From the NCBI GenBank assembly GCA_037176705.1, contig CM073888.1, forward strand, positions 43,592,810 to 43,656,809: a stretch of 64,000 nucleotides of DNA, read 5' to 3'. Made by a program: the position numbers and the translations under genes. Positions 35,946 through 47,307 of the stretch are shown one piece after another. How positions within the stretch are numbered: position 1 is the first letter of the stretch; every line of letters starts with the position of its first letter. The notes under the pieces are model-generated. The model made no database searches and had not been told where the DNA came from. It saw nothing but the letters and a program-made list of their open reading frames with translations. The stretch is from Molossus alvarezi. Its lineage: Eukaryota > Chordata > Mammalia > Chiroptera > Molossidae.

Positions 35946-36574
35946 AGAAAGGAAGTTGTAGTAGTACCACCCCTCTCTGTCCATCAGGCTCACTTCTGCC
36001 TACCTCCATTCCAGCTCCCCTCCAGCCAAGCAAGGGAGGACACTCTGCTAAACAGTTTCCTCTGAAAACCTGACAATGACAGGTCACCATTACCAGTCAT
36101 AGCGTCACTGGGTCTGTGAAACGAGCATGCACGACTCCCAGCTGAACCAGCACTATCTCCATCCCATTCATGACCTCTGGTTCCATGTGGCTGGTGGGTA
36201 AATGGACACAGGCCCCCTTTGGGAGCTCTGCCATCTCTCTCTACAGTCACACCTGCCTGGGCTGGTCCCAACATTTCAACCGGAGTCAACGGCCTTTATT
36301 CTGACTCAGCGCTAGGACACTGGGTGCCTTTGAAGTTTCTAATCAAGTGAAATTCTGATTCCCACCGGGGAAAGCCTGCCAGGGCCTCACTGGGACTGGC
36401 TGGTGACAAATGGGCATTTCTTCGATAAATTCCAAAACGGTACCAAAACAGTACCCAAATCCAGCCTTGATCCCTGACATATGACAACTGACCATGTTTG
36501 AAAAGACTGACCTGCTCACAGCAGGAACAACATACTAGGAACAAAGAGGCATAGATTCCAATCATGGCAACACA
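35946..36574. other. Spacer with no recognised feature
   Basis: Anonymous sequence without a recognised gene or repeat. Confidence 0.4.
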
Positions 36575-37152
36575 CTTTTTTGAAAATTTAAAACAACACG
36601 GATTTATTATCTTAGTTTCTTTAGGTCAGAATCCAGGCACAGTGTAGCTGGATCTCCCAAGGCTGACATCAAGGTGTTGTGCAGTGTGGTTCTCCTTTGG
36701 AGATCAGGATTCTCTTCCAGGCTCACTGTTGGTAGAACTCAGCTCCTTGTGGCTGTAGGACTGAGGTCCTGTGTTCTTGCTGACTGTTGGTTTTTAGTTG
36801 CTAGAGATCACCTTCAGGTCCTAGCCACATGGCCCCCTCCACAAGCAGTTCACAGTAGGGATGTTGGCTTTCTTCTAGGCCAGCAAGAGTGTTTCAGCTG
36901 CTCCTGCTTGTCATCTGATTAGGTCAGGCCCATCTGGGCTAATCTCCCCTTTGACTACTCAAAGTCAATTGACTAGGGACCACAGTCACATCTACGAAAT
37001 GCCTTCTGCCATGTAATGTGTCATAATTACAGCATGCTGTCCTATCTTAGTCACAAGTCCTGTCCACACTCAAGGGAAGGGGATGATGATACAGGGCACG
37101 TACACCAGTGGGCGGAATCTTGAGGCCATTTTGCAATTCTGCCTACCACAGG
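36575..37152. repeat. Old interspersed repeat, family not resolved
   Basis: The block from 'ggatttattatcttagtttc' to 'attctgcctaccacagg' matches a widely dispersed mammalian repeat in my memory by its ordered words ('tgtccacactcaagggaagg', 'ccattttgcaattctgcc'). I cannot name the family with confidence. It contains no gene. Confidence 0.5.
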
Positions 37153-37599
37153 TATCAGTGTTAATTTCTTAGTTTTGGTAACTGTATTGATTATGTAAGA
37201 TGCTTACAATAGGGAAAACAAAAAACTCTGAAGTACTTTTGCAATTAGTCTGTATGTATCTCCAAAGGAAAAACTTAAAAACATGGACTAAAAATCACGA
37301 GCTTTGAAATAACACAATTTGCAAATCTGTAATATCCTATTCTCTGGCCTATGTTGTTATGTTGAATTTACTAAGAGGGAAAGAGTTACACCAGGACTAT
37401 AACACTTCTCTGAAGTCACATACCAAATCTAATTATTGGGATATGAATTACAGAGCACCACATACTACTTCTTTATCTTCAAATAAAGGTGAATCATCCT
37501 GAATTTAAGATTACCCCCACAAAATGGCTATGTAAAAAGTCTGCTGTACATCTATAGTGAGTATTTCAACTTCAAAAGCTTCTCATTAATAAACTGTGT
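37153..37599. other. Spacer with no recognised feature
   Basis: Anonymous AT-rich sequence. Confidence 0.45.
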
Positions 37600-37808
37600 T
37601 AAAAAAAAATATTTGCGTTGATTTTCAGAGAGAGAGGAAGGGAGGGGGAGAGAGAGAGAGAAACATCAATGAGAGAGAAACATTGATGGGCTGCCTCCTA
37701 CACGCCCCATACCAGGGATCAATTTGCAACCCAGACATGTGCCCTGACTGGGAATCGAACCTTTCAGTGCACAGGATGATGCCAACCAACTGAGCCACAC
37801 TGTTGGCT
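37600..37808 (-). mobile_element. Bat SINE, second lineage, antisense
   Basis: The head on the minus strand is near 37808 ('gtagccaacagtgtggctcag'-like), with the phrase 'ggttcgattcccagtc' at 37745-37760 read in antisense. It has the '..ggaggcagcccatcaatg' body and lacks the stem-loop tail. The flanking duplication is weak and the borders approximate. Confidence 0.88.
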
Positions 37809-38152
37809 ACTGAACTGCCTTTTTAGCCTAGTTTGTTCTTTCTTTCACCACCATTGTCTTTGGACCTTCATATCTCATATGGCTCCTGATATTCTGTCAC
37901 CATTACTATCTTATCAAGCATCATATTATACACATTGTTTATTATACATGTGTACATACAACCTCTACCTATATATAACCTCTCAGTGCCAAATCTCTTA
38001 ACTAAAGATAATACCTCTGTAGTTAACTAACAAAACCACATGTACTATGCTATCAAAGGGCAATGTGTTAGTAATCCAAGTCACCTTGAATATTTTGGAT
38101 ACATACAATCACATAACTGAGTAGTCTGATTAAAGTTTTAGGGTTAGAGAAG

Positions 38153-38155
<3 letters not shown>

Positions 38156-38200
<45 letters not shown>
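38156..38200. repeat. (TG)n microsatellite
   Basis: A pure TG run of about 45 bases. Confidence 0.98.
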
Positions 38201-38202
<2 letters not shown>

Positions 38203-38320
38203 TTTAAAATAAACAACAGAAACTGAACAAGACCATCATTAAAAGTATATAGTCACTCTGTGGTACACTGTCCACACCTCTCACAGGGATATTGATCAAT
38301 GTATAAAACCTCATTTTCTA

Positions 38321-38557
38321 GCCCTGGCCGGTTTGGCTCAGCAGTTAGAGTGTTAGCCTGCGTTCCAGGGGGACCCAGGTTCGGTTCCCGCTAAGGGCAT
38401 GTACATCGGTTGCAGTTTGTCTCTGGCCCTGGTTTGGTCGTACGAGTGGCAGCCACTCGATGTGTCCCTTTCATGTTGATGTTTCTCTCTCTCCCCCTCT
38501 CTTTCCCTCCTACACTATCTGAAAAAAAAAAAAAAAAAAAACCAACAAAAAAAACCC
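38321..38557 (+). mobile_element. Bat Ves-type SINE, plus strand
   Basis: Head 'gccctggccggtttggctc' at 38321, B-box-like 'ggttcggttcccgc', CT-rich block and a long poly(A) at 38521-38554. The body stops at '..ctatctg' before the stem-loop seen in other copies, so it is 3'-shortened relative to the full form. A perfect 12-bp duplication, cctcattttcta, lies at 38309-38320 and 38558-38569. Confidence 0.95.
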
Positions 38558-38569
38558 CCTCATTTTCTA

Positions 38570-39164
38570 GAACTGTCAGTTACAACCAATTCATAAAACT
38601 TATAAAAGTTTACCCCCAAAATATTTGATCAGAGGTGACAAATTAGGCTGAGCAAAATATTTCATCATAGAAATGTTTTTAAGTATTTGTAGCACACAGA
38701 GCATTTGGGATTTTCTATTCTTCACAATCCATTTATGTAGACCAAGAAGCGGAGAAGAACCACAGGGCCAGAAACTGCTGAAGCAGAGGCTCTGCCGCGC
38801 TGGTTTTGATCGGGGTTTAGAAAGGGACAGTCAACCCATGAGCAGAGGGAGGAGAAAGGCAGGAAGACCAGTGTGACCACTGAAAAGTGGTAGCTGAGCC
38901 AGAAAGGAAGACGCACTCCACAGGGAGGCAGGAGCGAGGCATGGTGGCCTTGGGGGACTCTGCAGCGGCTGTACACAGGGACAGCGAGGGAGGAGCCACG
39001 TTTCTCACTCAGACAGGAGGGACGAGAACCAACTTCCACAGGTTGAAAAAGATGAAAGCAGAAAATAAACCGGGCAGCACGTGGTAAGTGAAGCGGTCAT
39101 TGTGAGCTCTGTGGACTGTTTCCAACTCATAGAAGGGCCACCTCCAAAAGTCTGCTTATTCAAC
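38570..39164. other. Spacer with no recognised feature
   Basis: Anonymous sequence. Frames at 38817-39039 lack motifs. Confidence 0.4.
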
Positions 39165-40510
39165 AAATCTTCACTGAACACCTACCACGTACCGATCACT
39201 GTACTAGATTCTGGAATACAAAGGTATCCAAAATGGGGTCCTTGCCACTCTTCGGAAGCCAACCAGCTGGAGGGACAGACCTACGACCAGGGTTTAACGT
39301 TCACGGTGATCATGGCCAGTGCTTGCTAAGCATTTACTAGTGTGCCAGGCACTGTGCTAGGAGCCTTCTTTCATTGTTTATTAACGCAACACGTATTTAT
39401 TGAGCACCTACTAAGTGCTAGACTGTTCTAGGTACTGAGAAGATCGCACTGAATGAAACAAGGACCTGTTCTCACAGTGTTCATCCTATTTATGAGAAAA
39501 CAGACAAATGTCAACAGATCAGTGAACAAGGTGATTTCAAATAGTGGCGTGTGCACTGAAGACAATGCATGGAGAGGTGTGCACGGCGGGAGGGGAGAGT
39601 GGTAGTAACTGCAGGTGGTGGTGGGCGGCCACAAGGAGGCGCCTGCGGGCGAGGGCGGGGGTGTCCAGGCTGAGTGGATGCCAGCACCCAGGCCTGAGGT
39701 GAGGGCGAGCTCAGTGTGGTCAGAGGACAGAAGGGAGGCCAGTGTGACTGGAACCATAACACAGGAGGCCTGGAAACAAGAGCAACACGACGTCGTTAAC
39801 ATCGTCACAGCTCATTCTGGGAGCTGTATGAAGAAAGGGTGGTGAGTGGATGCAGGGAACCAGCTAGGAAACTGTTAGGAGTCCAGACGGGGGAGGCTGA
39901 GCACGGTGAAGATGGGGAGAAGGGAATGATTATGAAACATATTTTAGAAGTAGAGCCAAAAGAAAGTGCTGGTGGGGTTGGGCGGGGGAGAAGGACAGAG
40001 CACAGTGCCCAAGTATATTACTTGATCATCTGGGTGAATGGTGGTGCCATTTACTGAAATTTATACTGAAGGAAGAGCGGGATTTAAGGGGAAGGGAAAA
40101 GAGGCATTGGAAACTGAGAGTTCTGTCCTTGATGAGGAAGCCAAGAGGAGTCACGTTCTGAGGTCATCAGCAAATGAATGGTATTTAGAAACAATGGAAT
40201 AGAAGGTCTAGAACCTAGAACCAAACCCTGGTTGATCAAACAAAAGATGAAGAGCTAGCAAAGGAGATTTTGTGAGTGGCATCCCTGTAAGGGAGAAGAA
40301 AACCAGGAGGCTATTACTGGAGAAGCCAATACAAGAACAGAGCAGTTCAAGGAGGGAGAGGTCACTGAGCCACAAACTGCTCGGTAAGAAGTCCCGTAGG
40401 GAGCTCTGGGTTTTGCAACATGGCAGCTACTGGTGACGTATGAAAAGGAGTTTCAGAAAGCAAGTTAGGGAGGAAGTCCAGAGAAGGGTGGGGAGAGGGC
40501 AGAATGAAAT
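39165..40510 (-). repeat. L2-type relic, antisense, long
   Basis: The antisense 3'-end words 'tattgagcacctactaagtg' and 'tgttctaggtactgag' near 39395 begin a long block that includes 'gccatttactgaaatttata', 'gtcatcagcaaatgaatgg' and 'ttagaaacaatgga', which I match to the antisense L2 body. It covers about 1.3 kb, much longer than the other L2 relics. No frame is intact. Confidence 0.6.
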
Positions 40511-40559
40511 ACAAGGAAGCAGAATTGGGATTTACAGACAACTTGGGAAGCATTTACTT

Positions 40560-40715
40560 GATTATTTCATTTAATCCTCAGGTTAAATCCACTTCACAAC
40601 TATGGGGTTATGTGCCTAAAGTCTTGTAAGTGATGCAAGGTGATACCTCCAGCCAGTATGAGACACGCACACTGGGATTCCAGAGCCTGCATTTTTAACA
40701 CTAATGTGGACCTTC
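40560..40715 (+). repeat. MIR-like relic
   Basis: 'tcatttaatcctcagg' and '..cactgggattccagagcctgc' follow the MIR plus-strand order. Confidence 0.6.
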
Positions 40716-40899
40716 AGGAAGATGAATAGACCTTAACAAGGTTTGCAGTGATCTACGCCCGCGGTTTTCAAACTAAACTACCCCGAATCTCTAGCAGTGC
40801 CTCTTGAGAAACCATGGCCCAAACTGTTAACAGGAGTTGGTTGCACGGCCACATGCAGCCTCAACTCATACCCATTCTGGAGCTAGAATTTCAATTTTT

Positions 40900-42905
40900 C
40901 AAAATCAAAAGACTCTCAATATTGAAGACTCATTCATGTCAAGATGTCAGTTTTTCCAGATTTGATCTATAGATTCAATACAATCAAAATCAAAAGCTCA
41001 GCAAGTTATTTTTGTGGTCATAGACAAACAGATCCTAAAGTTCATACAAATACAGAAAGACCTAAAATAGCCAACACAATATTTAAATGGGAAAACAAAG
41101 TTGGAGGATACTATCTGACTTTAAGACTTACTATAGCCCTGGCCGGTTTTGCTCAGTGGTTAGAGCCGACCCGCAGACCAATGAATCGTGGGTTCAATTC
41201 CGGTCAAGGGCACGTACTTTGGTTGCAGTTCGTCCCCGGGTCCCCGGCCCTGGTTAGGGTTGTGGGGGAGGCAGCCAGTCGATGTCTCTCACATCAATGT
41301 TTCTCTCTATCTCTCTCTCCCTTCCTTTCACTCTATCTGAAGATAAACAGAAAAATATCCTCAGATGAGGATGAAAAGAAAAAAAACTTACTATAAAGCT
41401 TCAGTAATAAATCAGTGTAGTACTGGCAAAAGAATACACAACTAGATTAATGGAACAGAACAGACAGCCCAGAAAGAGATGCCATAAATACAGCCAGCTG
41501 ATCTTTAACAAAGGGGCAAAGGCAAAACAATGGAGCAAAGATAGTCTTTTCAACAAATGGTGCTGAAACAACCACACATTCACAAAAAAATGAATCCAGA
41601 CCCAGAACTTATACCCTTCACAAAAATGTACTCCAAATGGATTACAGACATAAATATAAAATGCAAAACTATAAAACTCCTAGAAGTAACATAGGAGAAA
41701 AATCTTGATGACCTTGAATTTGGTACAATCCATGAAGTAAAAAACGGATAAGCTGCACTTCATTAAAACTGAACATTTCTGCTCTGCAAAAGGCACTGTC
41801 TAGAGAATCAAAAGACAAACCACAGACTGGGAAAATATATTTGCAAAGGACATATTTGATACAGGACTGTTTGCCAAAATATACAAGGAACCCTTAAAAC
41901 TCAATAAGAAAACAAAAACCTGATTAACAAGTGGGCCAAAGACCTGAACACTCACCTCACTGATGAAGATACACAGATGGCAAGTAAGTGTTTCCAAGGT
42001 GCTCCACACATGAGTCATCAGGGAATGCAAATGAAATAATAATAAGATGCTACTACATACTCACCAGAGTGGCCAACATCCTGGACACTGACAACACCCT
42101 GCTGGTGAGAATGGGGAGCAACAGGAACCCCCATTCATTGTTGATGGGAATGCAAAATGGTGCAGACACTTTGAAAGACCCCTGGATGGTTTCTTATAAA
42201 GCTAAACATACTCTTCCCATACAATCCAGCAGTCATAATCCTTGGTATCCAGTATAGATGCCCACACAGAAGCCTGCACATGGATGCTTATAGCAGCTTT
42301 ATTCATAACTGTCATAACTTGGAAGCAATCAAGAGGCTCTTCAGTAAGTGAATGGATGAGCTGTGGTCCATTCAGACAATGGAAAGTCATTCAGTGCTAC
42401 AAAGAAATGAGCTATCAAACCATAACAAGACATGGAAGAACCTTAAATGCATGTTATTAAGTGAAAGAAGTCAATCCGAAAAGGCTACATATTGAATGCT
42501 TCCAACTGCATGACACTCTGGAAAAGGCAAAACTATGAAGACAGTAAAAAAAATCAGTGGTTGTCAGGGGCTACTGGGGAGGATGAGTCAACACAGCACA
42601 GAGGGTTTTTAAGGCAGTGAAGCTATTCTGTATGACACCAGAATGGTGGCTACATGCCATTACACATTTGTCAAAACTCAGAGAATGCATGACACCAAAA
42701 GTGAACCCCAATGCAAACGATAGCCTTTAGGTGACAATGCTGTGTCTGTGTTCATTCACCAGTTGTAACAAATGTACCACTCTGGTAGGGGACGTTGATA
42801 ATGGAAGAGGCTATGCATGTTTGCAGGGAGTAAATGGGAAATCTCCGTACCTTCCTCTCAATTACACTGTGAGCCTAAAACTGCTCTAAATTTTTTTTAA
42901 AAATC
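40900..42905 (+). mobile_element. Old L1, 3' part, split by a SINE
   Basis: Degenerate ORF2 codons start near 40905 ('tctatagattcaatacaatc'), continue through the SINE at 41136-41385 into 'agcttcagtaataaatcag' and reach '..gaatgcaaaatggtgcagac' near 42150. The 3' UTR then runs to an A-rich end near 42905. Frames are broken many times. About 1.75 kb of L1 remains without the SINE, making it the longest old L1 here. Confidence 0.9.
41136..41385 (+). mobile_element. Bat Ves-type SINE inside an old L1
   Basis: Head 'gccctggccggttttgctc' at 41136, a B-box-like 'gggttcaattccggtc', a CT-rich block and a tail with the stem-loop at 41357-41372. The duplication acttactata lies at 41126-41135 and 41386-41395. 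The L1 text resumes directly after it, so this insertion is younger than its host. Confidence 0.95.
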
Positions 42906-43123
42906 AAAAGGTTTTTGAGCATTTACCATCTGCCGACATTGTTGTGAATACAATGAGAATGTGTTTTAATAGCCCTGAAAAGTAAACAGCCATTAACAAC
43001 TAAAAGTTTCACACCTGACTTTGAATCTTTCAATAGTTATTCATAGAATCTATAAAATACCCTCAGAATGTATTGATCAACCGGATACACACACACACAT
43101 CTCACCAAGAAAATAAGTCTAAC

Positions 43124-43191
43124 CAGGATTCAAACCAGCGACCTGTTGGTGAAAGGGTCGACGCTCAACCACTGAGCCACACAGGCTACGA
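43124..43191 (-). mobile_element. Tailless SINE head (68 bp) with perfect 17-bp duplication
   Basis: On the minus strand the insert reads as the tRNA-like head only ('gtgtggctcagtggttgag', then 'ggtcgctggtttgaatcctg'), stopping at about the B box. No middle, stem-loop or poly(A) follows. The flanking duplication aagaaaataagtctaac is perfect at 43107-43123 and 43192-43208. The layout matches published tailless retropseudogenes, which end inside the source RNA without a poly(A) tail. An alternative is a SINE whose tail was later deleted, but the exact duplications argue against it. Confidence 0.85.
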
Positions 43192-43208
43192 AAGAAAATA
43201 AGTCTAAC

Positions 43209-43834
43209 ACAATGCCTTTACAATTTGGCTGTTTAGAATTTTGAGCTTATTTTTCCATAAAAGCGATGTAAGTACCTAATTATTTTGTTCATATACACCC
43301 TCTCTGTATATCAAATGCATGTTAGGACTTAAGTAGAAACCCTCCCAGTTCCCTAAACTGGAAACTTCCTCAAAGTAGCTCTTTTGGGCTCAGTGCCTGG
43401 CATGCATTTATCAAGTCTAAGATGCAATCAATTATAGAAGAAGCCATCCATTTGCACACCAAGAAAAAACGCTGCCAAGTAAATTAACAAAATGCTTTCT
43501 TGTCACTCAGAACTACTTTATAATTATTGGGAGAGCTTTACATAATTAGATTTATCATATACCTCTCTTGCACATACATAAAAAAATAAAATGGTTAAGA
43601 TATTCCTAACACATCTCCTCATGCCATGCTAACTCTTCTGAATCCCTTTAATTCAGTTGCTGTTGTTCACTTTTCCACCTGATGCTCCTGTTAGCTCTGG
43701 GACCATCTTCCAGCTGCCAGACACTCACAGGCGGTTTTGAGGCCGGCGCTTTCTTGTTCTCACCAGACGTTACAACAGGCTTTTCAGATAACCAGGACTC
43801 ATGTCTTTGGTGACAGAAAGTGCCACACAGGCAC
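43209..43834. other. Spacer with no recognised feature
   Basis: Anonymous AT-rich sequence without a gene. Confidence 0.45.
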
Positions 43835-43849
43835 AGGCACAATGTCTTT

Positions 43850-44329
43850 TTTTAATTTTATTTATTTTTTATTAATTAATTTTTGTTACAGATGTTTCTC
43901 CTTTTTCCCCCACTGATTCCCCCCTCCCCCTCCCTCCCTACCCTCTCCCCTCTTTGTTGTCCATGTCCATTGTTCATGCATACGTGCATATAAATTCTGT
44001 GCTTTATCTCTCCCCCACCACCCCCCTCTTTAGGGGATTGTCAGTCTGTACCCCACTTCCATGTCTCTGGGACTACCCCATTCCTCAGACTGTTATGTTC
44101 ATTATATTCCACAAATAAGTGAGATCATATAAAACTTGTCTTTCTCTGTTTGGTTTGTTTCACTTAGGATGATACTTTCCAGGTCCCTCCACGTAGTCTC
44201 AAAGGATAAGAGGTCTGTCTTTCTTACAGCTGCGTAGTACTCCATTGTGTACATGTACCACAGCTTTTTTATCCATTCGTCTACTGATGGACACTTGGGC
44301 TGTTTCCAGATCTTAGCTATTGTAAATAG
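43850..44329 (-). mobile_element. 5'-truncated young L1, antisense, perfect 15-bp duplication
   Basis: On the minus strand, from 44329, the last ORF2 codons read to their stop near 44101 and the 3' UTR with its G-rich tract (C-rich here, 43908-43950) runs to the poly(A), seen as T-rich sequence near 43850-43880. The duplication aggcacaatgtcttt is perfect at 43835-43849 and 44330-44344. The ORF2 end is intact and closely resembles the L1 at the window start but has many substitutions, so it is a somewhat older copy of that lineage. Confidence 0.95.
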
Positions 44330-44344
44330 AGGCACAATGTCTTT

Positions 44345-45009
44345 ACGAAGGAAATCTTTCTCAGGAATTGCTTTAGTTTGATTATTACAGCTGCAACTTT
44401 CAACCATCAGCAATTGTACAAAGTATCACAACAACAACTGCTTTCACAGAGCTGCTCATGACCTTGATCTCTTTTTAGCACCTTTAACACTACAGAAAAA
44501 TTTCAGAGCCTTTGAAAGAATGGTGGGGTTTTATCAGCATTTCCTATCTGTCTACACTCAATTTTCCCTCAAATCACAAATCACTAGAAAATCAGCAGCT
44601 ACTGGTCTAAATTGGCAGGCAGTTTGATAAATGAGCATTCTATGCCTCAGCATAGAGTCCAATTCATAAGCCCCACAAACCTGTGAGACTTATGAACTGG
44701 ACACACCAGCCACTTACTGCTTTCAAATTCCTTTCATCACTTTGAAGTGATCTATCAATCTTTCCTGTTTTCAAGTTGCATAATGTGTCTGTCATCTGGA
44801 AGGCACTATTTTTGCCATAACTCTATAACAAGCTTCAGCTAGCTACTCATCTTCCATCTCAGGCCCTGCTCTTGCTTATTTCTTTGTAAAAAAGACAAAC
44901 TGTGGTCATTCCTCTAACAAAAATCTGCTTCACTGATACCAAACTAGCGTCCTGTTGTTCCGTTTTTGTGACTTTTTACACACACAAGAACTTTTTCTGT
45001 CACTGTTGA
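44345..45009. other. Spacer with no recognised feature
   Basis: Anonymous AT-rich sequence. Confidence 0.45.
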
Positions 45010-45027
45010 ATCATGATTTAATATTTT

Positions 45028-45290
45028 GTTGTTGTTAATCCTCACCCAAGGATTTTCTTTCATTGATTTTTTTTTTTTTTTTTTGAGCCTGGAAGGGAGG
45101 GAGACAGAGAGAGAAATATTGATGTGAAAGAGACACATTGATTCGTTGCCTTCTCCTCATGCCCTTACCGCCCTGACCAGGGCCAAGGATTGAACCTGCA
45201 ACCCAGGCACATGCCCTTGCGCAGGAATCAAACCTGCAACCTTCGGTGCATGGGCTAAAGCTGAAACCACTGAGCAACACCAGCCAGGGC
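45028..45290 (-). mobile_element. Bat Ves-type SINE, antisense, perfect 18-bp duplication
   Basis: Head at 45290 on the minus strand ('gccctggctggtgttgctc'), with stem-loop 45038-45053 near the tail and a T run at 45069-45082 inside the body. The duplication atcatgatttaatatttt stands perfectly at 45010-45027 and 45291-45308, the longest in the window. The copy is diverged in its body, which includes a partly repeated head motif ('aggattgaacctgcaacc' and 'gaatcaaacctgcaacc'). Confidence 0.93.
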
Positions 45291-45308
45291 ATCATGATTT
45301 AATATTTT

Positions 45309-46921
45309 TGAAGACCTTTCATATTCAGTTAACCTCGACATTTGTATTATCAACAACACATAAACACAATCGCTTCATCCACATCTGCACAATCAAGGAA
45401 ATGGCAAGAGTGTATCAGTGCTGTCTAGCCAACAGTGATACAATGCGATCCTAGTAAACACATCCTGACATCAGAGATATTAAAACATGGTGGGAGTGGT
45501 GGGGTGTACATCTCAGAATTGATGGAATATAGTGTCCAAGGCATAAATGAATACTCCTTTAATTTATGTAAAAAATCATTTCCAAAGATGGACACCAGTA
45601 ATTCCTTCCAACCCTGTGGACACACGCTGATTCTCCGTCAATGGATACAGTCACTCCCCCCTTCTCTCTGCGCTGGCTGTGTGGCTTGCTTTCACCAAAA
45701 AAATGTGGCAAAGCAGCCAGGGTCCCTGCTGGATTTCTCAGCCCAGCCCAGGGAACAGCCTCACTATAAATCCTCCATTCTGCCCTACTCACATTCCGCA
45801 CAAGCAAAGAAACAAAGCAAAGCTATAGTATGTAATTAGCCGTAAAGCCACTTGTGCATTTCCTTATCTACAGACTGAAGGTTAATTAAATAAATTATTT
45901 TAGATGTTTAAAATGAGGGCAAACTCTGTTTCCTCCTTAAAATGGACCCTTTTGTTTATCAAGGCCCTGTTTTCTAAGCTAATTAAGTATGGAGCAGAAA
46001 GTCCTCCATGCAGACACTTTTAATGAATTCTTAATTACGAATTCCCACATACGTCCTCCAAGAAGGCAAAAATGTACAGTGTTGGGAGACAGAAAAAAAG
46101 GCACAGAGCAGGAAAAACACACCACTCTTGCTTTTGATACTTTTAAAATTTATCAAATGTTATAAGCAGCTTAAAAAAATACCCACCTTTATTTAGGATG
46201 GTTTCCAAAACAGAACACACACAAATCATCGCACACTTCTGACTTAATTTGTTCCTCTTTGTCCTTCCATGTTGCTAAGAGACTTTTTCAAGGCTCAAAT
46301 ACCCAGATTTTTCCAAATTTAGAAAACAGGCGGACTTACAAAAAAGCTTCAAAAGGCAGCCACTTCGAGGTAAAAATTGATCTGGTCATGACCAACCCAC
46401 ATTTCCCTAAACAACTTCCTGAAATAAATTATTGAATGCTGGGGTAACTCATGCAAACTGCAAAATTTGTCATCTCTGGTATGTGGCCTCCCTAGTGTAC
46501 ACACATTCACATTTGTGATATCCCTTTACTCAGTGCTGAAGTGAAAATGGGGAAGTCACCCTTTTCTGAAAGACCACGAGGAGGCCGCTGGAAGGCCTGC
46601 GCACATCTTATTGCCAATGAGCGTCCAGAGCATGTTGATCATGGTTATGGATGGACGGTAACCAAACCCTCAGTATGGGAAGTTGGGAGAGATAACACCA
46701 ACAGTTAATATTTTGTTCCTTAATTTAGAAGTTCCTGGGTGCACTTATATCTTCATTTACAGTTAATTAACCTCCTGACACAGAAATAAAAAGGTAATAG
46801 GTGCCCCTGACAACTGAAGATCAAAAACCCCCAACACAACTGATACTAGAATATACACCATTGGGAGATGGTTCAATTTACAAGATGTGGACAGACAAGC
46901 CTCAGAGGCACACACTGCTCG
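45309..46921. other. Spacer with no recognised feature
   Basis: Anonymous sequence. The 134-codon open frame at 45435-45839 has no motif. Confidence 0.4.
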
Positions 46922-47180
46922 CTTTATTATTTATTTATTTATTTAATCCTCACCCGAGGAGATTTTTCCATTGGTTTTCAAATAGAGTAGGAGGAAGGGA
47001 GAGAGAGAGAAAAATCGATGTGAGAGAAGACACACTGATTGGTTGCCTCCTGCACAACTCCTACCAGGGCTGGGGATCAAACTGCAATGAAAATACGTAC
47101 GTGCCCTTGACCAGAGTCGAACCCACAACTCTTTCGTCCATGGGCTGGTCTTCTAATTGCTGAGCCAACCTGACCAGGGC
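46922..47180 (-). mobile_element. Bat Ves-type SINE, antisense
   Basis: Head at about 47180 on the minus strand ('gccctggtcaggttggctc') and stem-loop at 46946-46961, then a (ttta)n run as the tail at 46925-46944. A repetitive duplication of tatttatttattt type may flank it. Confidence 0.88.
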
Positions 47181-47307
47181 TATTTATTTATTTTGTATTC
47201 ATTTTTAGAGAGAGAGATAGAGAGAGAGAGAAACATTGATGTGAGAGTGAAACATTAATCAGCTGCCTCCTGCATGTTCATTCAGCTGAGCCATGCTGGC
47301 CAGGGAA
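47181..47307 (-). mobile_element. Internally deleted bat SINE, antisense
   Basis: Directly next to the preceding SINE, the minus strand has a short head ending at about 47307 ('ccctggccagcatggctcag') joined, after a deletion of the B-box part, to the '..gcaggaggcagctgattaatg' body and CT-rich end. It probably served as the target of the neighbouring insertion. Confidence 0.8.

Noticed and set aside
45435..45839. 134-codon open frame, plus strand
   Set aside because: No motif and no conserved features; treated as chance.
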